A stretch of DNA of 64,000 bases from positions 26,644,979 to 26,708,978 of the forward strand of contig JACGWO010000011.1 in the NCBI GenBank assembly GCA_034509735.1. Reading direction: 5' to 3'. Each line of letters begins with the position of its first letter. The stretch's first letter is position 1. The position numbers and the translations under genes are program-made. The stretch is from Sesamum alatum (taxonomy: Eukaryota; Streptophyta; Magnoliopsida; Lamiales; Pedaliaceae). The notes beneath the pieces are model-generated. The model searched no databases. It was not told where the DNA came from and saw only the letters and a program-made list of their open reading frames with translations. This document shows positions 55,839-64,000 of the stretch, piece by piece.

Positions 55839-56204
55839 AAAAATGCCCAATCCAAATTAAACTAATCCATTTATTATAATTTGTATGCTAAATTCTACTC
55901 ATAAAATTATACCAAAAATTGGCACAGATTGAAGTGCCAAATATTTATAAAGTTTTTATAAATTAAATATACGAAATAATTTGGAAAGCCTTATTAGGTC
56001 GTTCAATGGTGAACGTACAAAATACTAACTACTTAAACAATTGTGATTGTGTTTTAGTTTTTCACTAACATAAATACTTTAACTTTTGTTCCGTTAAAAA
56101 AATACTTTATTGGAAAAATCATATGTTTAGTCCTCTGACTATGGGGTATGGCACATTTAGTCATGCATCTTTAATGATTATAAATTTAATCCTTTAGTTT
56201 ATAC

Positions 56205-56690
56205 ATTTTTTTTTTTTTGGATAAGGTAGGTTGCATTAATAATAGAAAAAGTGTACAAGTGGTTCAGCTCGTTCGCATTCCTAGTATCAAGCTATACGCC
56301 AAATTCTATAAAGCACAGCAGCCTGCAAGGATTCGTTCAATTCAGAACTAATAATCCGTATCCTAATTTGTTCAACAATCTTCCTAGTGGTTGCATCTGG
56401 TGGGGACCTCTCATTGTTGAAAATACGTTGATTATACGCTCCTGCCAAATGTGATACACAGTCGATGCAAGAGTTGCGCGGCTCACTGCATTTAAGAGGT
56501 GTTTTCCTCACCATTGTCGACTAGCTCCCATCAATCCATCTTTCCAAGTCGGCCCTGCCTATTGAAACAGCACCCGACAACGCAATATAGCCAGGCATTG
56601 CATGGAAAACCTACATTGGAAAATGAGGTGTCAGTGTGTCTCCAGCAAATGTTCTTCACATAAGCAGCATAATGGTTGAGGATTGGTCAA
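56205..56690 (-). mobile_element. 5'-truncated L1-type LINE fragment
   Basis: A T run at 56207-56218 is the A-tail of a minus-strand LINE. Above it the minus strand encodes LAGAYNQRIFNNERSPPD and RKIVEQIRIRIISS, like the C-terminal tail after the zf-RVT domain of plant L1 ORF2 (compare the usual W-x-RN-x-RIF motif). The rest of ORF2 is absent, as in most LINE insertions. The 5' limit is approximate. Confidence 0.6.
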
Positions 56691-56869
56691 GGATTGCACA
56701 TTTTAGATCCTGGGTTTCACTCATTCAGTCTTGTATTGACAGATTTAGTCATTCGTAAATTTTTTCAGCCAAAATTTGTTGTCAAGAAAAGACGTGGCAA
56801 TAACGTGTTAACACACGTGGCACATGGCAATGACATGTGTTTTCCAACCAAAACATGTTAGCCAAAAAA

Positions 56870-57690
56870 AAAGGGTTAAATTCATTTTGACCCCCTGTGA
56901 TAAGAGAAAATATCAAAAGCCCCCTTATGAAAAATTAAATATCAAAAATCACCCCTATGTATGAACAATGACTCATACCGCCCCCTGATCAACTTAAACT
57001 TATTTTTTTAGAGACAATGACTAAAATACCCCTATGATATCTACAAATTACTTATAATATACCTATTATTATAATCTATAATAAAAAATTATTAGTTAAA
57101 AAATTAATAATAATCCCCACCCCACCCCTTCCGCCCTCCGCAGAGGGGGGCACGACGTCACTGCCCCCCATCTGGGCGACGCGGTTGCCATGTCGAGGGC
57201 GACGCCGTTGCCCTCGACATTTGGTTGAGGGGCGATGCCATTGCCCTCGACATCTAGTTGAGGGGCGACAGTGTTGCCTTCCTTTGCCGCCGCTGCTGCT
57301 TTTTTTTTCAGATTAATTTTAATTAATTTAATTTACATATATAATAATAATATATTATTGTATATCATATATAACATATAATATATTTAAATTATAAATT
57401 ATATATTAATAATAATATGGTATTATAAATTATATTTAATAAATAATATATTATATAAATCATATGTAATATAAGGAGAGAGAAAAGGGCAAAATTGTCA
57501 ACAAAACGCACTTTTCAAGACGCCCAAGCGCAGTCAACGAACGTGTATAACAAAACCTGGCCTCAGGGGGTTTTTGAACTTTGTTTCATAACACAGGGGG
57601 TGTAATTGATACTTTAATTTTCACAGAGAGTTTTCTGAACATTACGTATATCATAGGGGGGTCCTTGTATTTTCCGGGAAAAAAAAAATA
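56870..57690. mobile_element. Foldback element with a GC-rich core, copy C
   Basis: The left arm has GACCCCCTGTGATAAGAG and AAAGCCCCCTTATG; the right arm has CATAACACAGGGGG and ATATCATAGGGGGG, its imperfect reverse complement. The core (about 57110-57300) is GC-rich with two to three near-copies of CCCTCGACATxTxGTTGAGGGGCGA, each about 39 bases apart. AT-rich stretches flank the core, as in copies A and B. Confidence 0.5.
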
Positions 57691-57845
57691 TGGGGGATCA
57701 AATTTGTCAATCCAAGACCAAATGTGCAAGGCCTGATCAAATGTGTGAGGGGTATAAGTTAATTGGACTAAATTGGCAATTACTAAATATGCATGACTAA
57801 ATGTGGCATACCATGTAGTAACAAGACTAAAAAGATAATTTTACC

Positions 57846-58283
57846 TTAACTATTTTTATTTGATATTAAAATCACTTATAAATCGTAAAAAGCATCAAAA
57901 GTTGCCCAAGACCGCACATTTGGTTTTTTTTTTTTATAGAACACCAACTTCAATTTCTGATTTTTCCAAAATCATATGTGAGAATTCAATTTCAAATATA
58001 TCTGAAAAAAGTCAAAATCATTGTGTGCATAGTACATGCAGTGGTGTTGGCCATGTTGGGTTCATGCGGTCGACAGGACTTGGCTTTGGACCTTGATACT
58101 TTGGCTATTAGCTCATTAGTGTTTTGTTTTTTCTATATAGTTAGTAGCTCATCACTTGATTAGGCTTAGCCAAAGTTAAACCCATCAACTTTCTTTTTCC
58201 CCGTAACTCGTGAACTAACTATGGCTCATCGCAAAGATTAAAGAAAGTGACAAAATGGTAGCTGCTTCCATAAGAATGATAGT
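57846..58283. other. Spacer, no gene seen
   Basis: Mixed-composition sequence with a T run near 57927-57937. No motif recognised. Confidence 0.45.
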
Positions 58284-58288
58284 AACTT

Positions 58289-58666
58289 TGTTGAGAGTTT
58301 CACTCAAAAGCAGCACTCGAATGTAACCTGGGAATTGGAGGTTCGAACCCAGCGCCTGATCAGAGTCAGCTTTTGTGGAGGCAGATAAAGTTGCTCATAG
58401 TGCATTCACGCCTTTATTAGTTAAACACACACTTTATCCATTTCCGTCAGATTTCAGTTATTGTCCGACGGTTATTTAGTTAAATTAGTAGGTTAGGTTA
58501 GTTAGCTTCTTGCAGTTAGTAGGTTAGGTTTTCCTGATAGCTTTTCTGCTCTATTTAAAGGAGTGTATGTATGATTGAACACTCACCTTTCCAATCTTCA
58601 ATACACAACCAAGGAGCTTTAAATTTCTTCAATGGCTTACGTTGTCAACTCCCTAGTTTTTTGGCA
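58289..58666 (+). repeat. Copia-5 5' LTR
   Basis: 378 bases, TGTTGAGAGTTTCAC to TTTTTTGGCA. It holds a TTCGAACCC word near 58352 that looks like a Pol III B box but has no fitting A box. CTATTTAAAGG near 58550 is the likely TATA box. Confidence 0.94.
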
Positions 58667-58830
58667 TGGTATTAGAGCCATCTGTTGATTGTCTCTGATC
58701 CTGCTTCTTCTTTCTCTTGGCTATTTTCTTCTATATGTTAGAAGGCTTTCTTGAGCATTGATTAGCTGTTAGTTTTCTTTTTTGATATTCGTTAAAGGAG
58801 TTGGTCTTCACGTTTCTTGAAGAAGTGACT

Positions 58831-59910
58831 ATGGCGACCAAGAATGGAGGAGAAGGTGCTGGAGTTATAGAGCACAAACCTCTAATCGTTTCAAAAACCT
58901 TGAAATTACAAGGTGGGGATCACCCCGAATGAGTCTTGTCTCCTCACGTGCAACTTCTTTGCGTGGATCCGTTCGTTAAAAATGACTTTGGGGGCCAAGC
59001 AGAAGCTTGGCTTCATTGATGGCTCTTGCCCAAAATCGGTAGGAGAGAAGGAAGAGATTGAACAATGGCATAGAACCGACTGCATGGTAGTCTCCTGGAT
59101 TTTAAAGTCAATTACTAAGGAGACTGTTGAAGCCTTCCTATACACCACTTCCGCTAGAGAATTATAGTTGGAGCTCGAATCAAGATTTGGGAAAGCAATG
59201 GTCCCTTACTATATCAGATCCAAAGGTAGATAGCCTCCATGACACAAGGGGATTTGTCGATAGCGGCCTATTTCACCAAGATGAAGAAGCTATGGGATGA
59301 GCAATCCACTCTCAATCCTTTGCCACCTTGCACTTGTGGTGCCAACAAGGCCCCGGCGGATCAAGTATTCTCTATCAACTGATGCAGTTTATGATGGGCC
59401 TCAATGAGATCTATGATCATGTGCGCAGTCAGATCTTGTGCATGGATCTACTTCCCACTATTGGAAAGGCATACTCCATGTTCTTAAGAGTCGAAAAACA
59501 GATGGAGATACATTCTGGCACTTCTGGAGGCTTCCAAGAGGGAGCCATGACAGCAAAGTTTGGGAACAGAAATTGGCAGCCGCTGTACAGACTGGTCCAA
59601 GGAAGAAAGGTAGGAGGCAATTGCACTGTGACAATTGCAACAAACTAGGGCATACGAGGGAAACACGTTTCAAATTGACATGCTATCTAGACTGGTACAA
59701 GGATCTGATGGACCAGCGAAGGAGAAATTGGAGGCCTGCGGGCGCAAAGGCCTTCAATGTAGAGCATGAAGTTGAAAACGACAGCAACCAAGGTGGCACG
59801 CCACTGCCAGACTATCAAGAAAATATCTCAAAAGTGATCAGAGAAGAGCTTAGGAGGGTGTTGCAAATTCAAGAAGGTAGCTTCCAACTTTGTGGAAAGT
59901 GATGAGTTTG
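58831..59910 (+). pseudogene. Copia-5 gag relic
   Basis: The ATG at 58831 gives MATKNGGEGAGVIEHKP, then frame changes lead to FAWIRSLKMTLGAKQKLGF and WILKSITKETVEAFLYTTSA. A stop at 59165 falls in the ELWLELESR block. Later, MQFMMGLNEIYDHVRSQIL leads to a zinc knuckle, CDNCNKLGHTRETR, whose last Cys is Arg, so it is likely non-functional. Confidence 0.88.
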
Positions 59911-61340
59911 CAGGTACTTCCTTCTCCTATGTTGTTAACATGTTTCCTGCGTGCTGTTGGATAATTGACAGTGGGGCATCTACCCATATGTGCTCTAATT
60001 TCAATTCTTTTATGCGATTAACACCCCTTATTCCACATGCCTGTGTGAGGTTGCCTGATGGTACCTCAAAGAAAATAAATCTGGCAGGTGACATACAATT
60101 ATCTGATCTGTTGAAGCTTAAGCATGTTTTGTATATTCCTGCGTTTAAATACAATCTTTTATCTGTAAATAGGTTGTGCACTGATGGCTCCTTAAGGGTC
60201 ATATTCACACAACATGAGTGTATCATGCAGGACCTTTTGACTAAGCAATGGTAGAAGTAGGAAGGAAAGTGGGGAGGCTCTATGTGCTAGACAAAGCCTC
60301 CTTCACGCATGCTGCAGTCACTTTTCCCTCAAGACCTAAGACTGATCTAGCCTGTATGATTTCCACAAATAATGACAAAGAACTTTGGCACAACAGACAA
60401 GGACATATAGGCATTGATGTACTTAAGCACGTTTTCAGTATTGGCAATAAAGTGAATGACTTGAAAGATTTTTGTGATATATGTCCCATTGCAAAGTAGC
60501 ATAGGCTGTCTTTCCCTACAAGTGATACACATTATGCCACCCATTTTCTTTTAATTCATGTTGATGTATAGGGCCCATATAGACAACATTCCCTCACACA
60601 TTGCAAATTCATGCTCACTATAGTAGATAACTGCAGTAGAGCCACTTGGATTTGCATGCTAATCCATAAGACTCAAGTTAAACAGAAATTGGAAATGTTC
60701 TTAAACATGATTGAAACACAATTTCAAATTAAAGTGAAGATCATAAGGACTGATAATGGAATTGAATTTACCAATGAGCAATGTCAAAAAATGTTCGAAG
60801 GTAAGGGGATCATTCATCAAAGAATGTGTGTGCACACTCCTCAACAAAATGGTATTATTGAGAGAAAGCACCAACATTTGTTACAAGTAACCAGGTCCAT
60901 CATGTTTCAGGCTAAATTACCACCACGTTTTTGGATAGAGGCTCTTTTAACTTCAGCCTACTTGATAAACAGATTGCCTACCAAAGTGCTGGAATGGAAG
61001 ACCCCCTATAAGGTCTTGTACAAAATTGCTCCTTCATATGATCATATCAAAGTTTTTGGATGCCTTTGTTTTGCCACTAATGTGGCCCTTCATAAAGGGA
61101 AGTTTGAGAAATGGGCACTAAGATGTGTTTTCTTGGGGTATGTACATGGCAGAAAAGGATATAAAGTGATGTACCTAGAGACCAACACCATCTATGTAAC
61201 TAGGGACGTAATATTTCATGAAGATAGGTTCCCTTTTGCAGATAAACAGGTCACCAGCATAACATGCCCATCACCCTTATTACACGAAACTGAACCTACT
61301 ACAGACCATGAAAAGGACAGGACAATTAACTTATAAGCTG
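59892..61340 (+). pseudogene. Copia-5 protease and integrase relic
   Basis: The protease keeps WIIDSGASTHMCSN near 59957-59998, then VRLPDGTSKKINLAG and VLYIPAFKYNLLSVNRLC, ending in a stop at 60252. GAG-preintegrase has LWHNRQGHIGIDVLKHV and CDICPIAK, with a stop at 60497. The integrase core is open from 60611: IVDNCSRATWICMLIHKTQ, IRTDNGIEFTNEQC, TPQQNGIIERKHQHLLQV and WKTPYKVLYK to FGCLCFATNVALHKGKFE. It is one of the better preserved integrases of the window. Confidence 0.9.
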
Positions 61341-63064
61341 CTCAAGAGCAGGAGATAGAGACAACACATGAAGTGTTGCCTAGAAGGTCCATCAGACAGG
61401 TGTCAAAACCAACTTGGCTGATGGATTTTGTATGTGAAATTGGCATTAATCAGGATGCACAACATGTGATTGAATTAACCCCCTATCATAGTTTGTTTGT
61501 GGAGTCTTTGTTGGCTTTGCAGAAGCCAAGAAACTTTGAAGAGGCCACTACGTAGGTGGAGTGGAGAGAAGCGATGAGGCAGGAAATAGAGGCACTTGAG
61601 AGAAATGAAACATGGGAGCTTTCAAGATTGCCTCATGGCAAGACAACCATAGGTTGTAGATGGATCAACAAGATAAAGCTTACGCTAGATGGAACATGAG
61701 ATAGATGCAAGGCTCGCCTAGTTGCTAAGCGGTACAGCCAGGTAGAGGGGGTCGACTACCATGACTGTTTTGCACCTGTGACAAAAGTAGTCACTGTAAG
61801 AATCCTCTTGCAGTTGCAACAACCAGAGGATGGCCATTACACCACATGGACATTAATAATGTATTTCTGCATGGGACACTAGATGAAGAAATTTTTATGA
61901 AAGTCCCTGAAAGTTATGGGGTGCCTCAAGGGCATGTAGTTAAAGTGAAGAAATCCTTGTACGGCTTGAAGTAAGCCTCACGCCAGTGGAATCAAAATTT
62001 TACAGAAAAGGTGGAAGTTTTTAGATTTGTTCAATCAAGACATGATCATTGCTTGTTTACAAAAGAAACAGATGAAGGGCTAATCATATTATTAGTCTAT
62101 GTGGATGACATACTGGTTACGGCTCCAACTGAGCAAAGCATTCAGGTAGTAAAGGATTATCTGCATGGACTCTTCACAATCAAAGATCTTGGCACAACAA
62201 CATACTTCCGTGGGCTGGAGCTGGCTAGATCACCACAAGGGTTGTGGTCACTCAAAATAAGTACACACTGGATATCATCAAGGACGTTGGGCTACTTCAT
62301 GGCAAGGCTGTCATCACCCCTTTGCCAGTGGGAATTAAATTCACATCTGAACTAGGTGCAGTATTACTTGACCCCTCCAAGTACAGAAGGTTGATTGGCA
62401 GATTGTTGTATTTGGGATTCTCCGGACCAGACGTTTCTCATGCAGTCCAGAAATTGAGCCAATTCCTCCAACATCCCTGCGAAGATCATTGGCACGCAAC
62501 TATCCACTTGGTCAAGTATTTGAAGGCTAGCCCTTTAGCAGGTTTGTTTTTCCCTTCTAACAACACATTGCAACTAACAGCGTATTCGGATGCAAATTGG
62601 GCAGCGTGCAGGGATACGCGAAGATCATTAACTGGCTATTGCATTTTCTTGGGGACAACACCTATATCATGGAGAACGAAGAAAAAGGCAACCATGTCAA
62701 GGTCCACTGCCGAAGCGGAATACAGAAGCATGGTAGCCACTACCTGTGACATTGTATAGATCACATATGTGTTGAAGGATTTTGGTGTGCCAATTAAGAT
62801 GCCTGTTCTTTTTTTCTGTGATAACAAAGCAACGTGACAAATCACGGCAAATCCAGTATTCCACGAACGAACTAAGCACCTGAAAATAGATTGCCACATT
62901 GTACGAGATAAGTACAAAGAGGGTCTCATTGCGCCCACACATGTATCTTCCCAACAACAAATCGCAGACCTATTCACAAAGCCACTCAGCGGAGCCACCT
63001 TTCTGCAACTACGGTCCAAGTTGGGCTTAATCATTATGAAAACAAGTCCGATTTGAGAAGGGGC
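61341..63064 (+). pseudogene. Copia-5 RT and RNase H relic
   Basis: Stops at 61334 and 61553 precede RT: LERNETWELSRLPHGKTTIG, then INNVFLHGTLDEEIFM-type sequence, SLYGLK with a stop near 61972, and the catalytic YVDD at 62098-62109. A frame change near 62240 leads to YTLDIIKDVGLLHGKA and GRLLYLGFSGPDVSHAVQKL. RNase H has YSDANWAACRDTRRSLTGY, STAEAEYRSM, CDNKAT and QQQIADLFTKPL. A stop at 62757 interrupts it. Confidence 0.9.
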
Positions 63065-63443
63065 TATTGAAAGTTTCACTCAAAAGCAACACTCAAATGT
63101 AGCCTGGGAGTTGGGAGGTTCGAACCCAGTGCATGGTCTGAGTCAGCTTCTGTGGAGGCAGATAAAGTTGCTCATAGTGCATTCACGCCTTTATTAGTTA
63201 AACACACGCTTTATCCGTTTCCTTCAGATTTCAGTTATTGTCCAACGGGTATTTAGTTAAATTAGTAGGCTAGGTCAGTTAGCTTCTTGCAGTTAGTGGG
63301 TTAGGTTTTCCTGATAGATTTTCTGCTCTATTCAAAGGAGTACATGTACGATTGAACACTCACCTTTCCATTCTTCAATACACAACCAATGAGCTTTAAA
63401 TTTCTTCAATGGCTTACGTTGTCAACTCCCTAGTTTTTGAACA
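63065..63443 (+). repeat. Copia-5 3' LTR
   Basis: 379 bases starting TATTGAAAGTTTCAC, the first TG having mutated to TA, and ending AACA. Directly followed by the duplication AACTT. Confidence 0.94.
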
Positions 63444-63448
63444 AACTT

Positions 63449-64000
63449 GAAGCTTCTAAGGAACGCCGAACGCAATTGTCCTGCTTTAAAAGAAAAAAAA
63501 AAAATCACAATTTCTCTTAACTTGTGCAAAATGCAATTTTCCTCATTCCCCACTTTTAATTCGCTCATAGGAACCATATTTTCCACTTCCCACTTAGCCA
63601 AGAAAAAATATTTGTTTAAATTTGTGATTTTCACAACACCATGTTATAATCTTTTTCAAAATTAGTTGCATTTATATTATTGTATATATTTAACTTGTAA
63701 TGATGAATTATTGTAATTTAAATTTTTTAGTGAACTTATAATACTTATTAAATTTTAATAGAATTAAGCCAAGTATTAGGCTTTGTCACTGCTTACATGT
63801 ACATAAATCCATCTATCTGTGTATAATGGAGGCTTGTTAAAAAAATAATTAAAATAAAGTATATAATAATATAAAGGAATAATTATATTTGCACTCCCTC
63901 ACCTATTTTCCATTTACACAAATCACTCCTGCCTTTTGAAAAATTATAAGAATCACCCCTAGAAGCCTTTAAAATCCAAAAATACGCCTATAGACTTGGT
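63449..64000. other. AT-rich spacer; possible left arm of another foldback element
   Basis: From about 63893, TTTGCACTCCCTCACC and ACACAAATCACTCCTG resemble the left arms of the foldback family seen at 56870 and 15105. The rest of the element would lie beyond the window. No gene seen. Confidence 0.35.

Larger units (their letters stand above)
56112..57845. mobile_element. Terminal-inverted-repeat element with nested insertions
   Basis: The left arm begins GGAAAAATCATATGTTTAGT and holds TATGGGGTATGGCACATTTA. The right arm, reversed, begins GGTAAAATTATCTTTTTAGT and holds CATGGTATGCCACATTTA. About 80 bases pair. Inside are a LINE 3' fragment and a GC-cored foldback element. The outer target duplication could not be fixed. 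The arm motif resembles that of 8383-15080. Confidence 0.6.
58289..63443 (+). mobile_element. Copia-5: full-length Ty1/Copia element, degenerate
   Basis: LTRs at 58289-58666 and 63065-63443 are flanked by a perfect 5-base duplication, AACTT, at 58284-58288 and 63444-63448. The primer site TGGTATTAGAGCC at 58667 and the purine tract GAGAAGGGGC before 63065 are present. All Copia domains are there in order: gag, protease, integrase, RT, RNase H. Several stops and frameshifts break them. It is closely related to Copia-4 by gag and primer site. The LTRs differ at roughly 20 positions. Confidence 0.95.

Noticed and set aside
58340..58365. GGTTCGAACCC as a tRNA gene or SINE B box (also near 63118)
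   Set aside because: It lies inside both LTRs of Copia-5 and has no A box or tRNA fold at the right distance.

Overview
This window is nuclear DNA of a flowering plant, most likely a eudicot. The evidence is one spliced type A DnaJ gene of the plant J2/J3 kind, AT-rich spacers, and a dense layer of plant-type transposable elements: Ty1/Copia and Ty3/Gypsy LTR elements, L1-type LINEs, tRNA-derived SINEs, CACTA-, MULE- and pogo/Emigrant-type DNA elements. No bacterial, viral or organellar gene order was seen. The species cannot be named from the sequence alone.

Layout. 1-1272: the 3' end of a Tat-lineage Gypsy element, with an antisense Transposase_28-type ORF relic and a 3' LTR. 1273-4345: AT-rich spacer holding a SINE with a perfect 17-bp target duplication and a CACTA-type MITE that was itself hit by a MULE-type foldback MITE. 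4346-8367: Copia-1, a deletion derivative lacking gag. 8383-15080: a nest in which an inverted-repeat element contains CACTA-like MITEs, one of which is split by a 5-kb L1 LINE on the minus strand. 15105-16260: a foldback element with a pyrimidine-rich core. 16806-23642: Copia-2 on the minus strand, with long LTRs and the longest open RT-RNase H frame of the window. 23760-31270: MITEs, foldback elements, SINE heads and TA microsatellites.

31275-36891: a pogo/Emigrant-like element with a TA duplication, carrying a transposase relic and interrupted by Copia-3. Copia-3 is a head-to-head element with LTRs in inverted orientation, an unusual structure. 38938-43874: a Tat-type Gypsy element on the minus strand, internally deleted, flanked by near-identical LTRs and TAGTG duplications. 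About 1.9 kb of it is tandem short hairpins whose stems change in a compensatory way. 45937-49660: the only clear host gene, a seven-coding-exon DnaJ/Hsp40 gene on the minus strand with a 5' UTR intron, reconstructed here to 421 residues ending in a CaaX box. 50803-55838: Copia-4, with AAAAA duplications. 56112-57845: a nested terminal-inverted-repeat element containing a LINE 3' fragment and a GC-cored foldback. 58289-63443: Copia-5, with AACTT duplications.

The retroelement reading frames carry stops or frameshifts and are annotated as relics. Apart from the DnaJ gene, the biology of the window is insertion, nesting, deletion and tandem amplification of mobile DNA. No clearly new protein system was found. 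The most unusual items are the inverted Copia-3, the covarying hairpin array in the Gypsy element, and a family of foldback elements with GC-rich cores.
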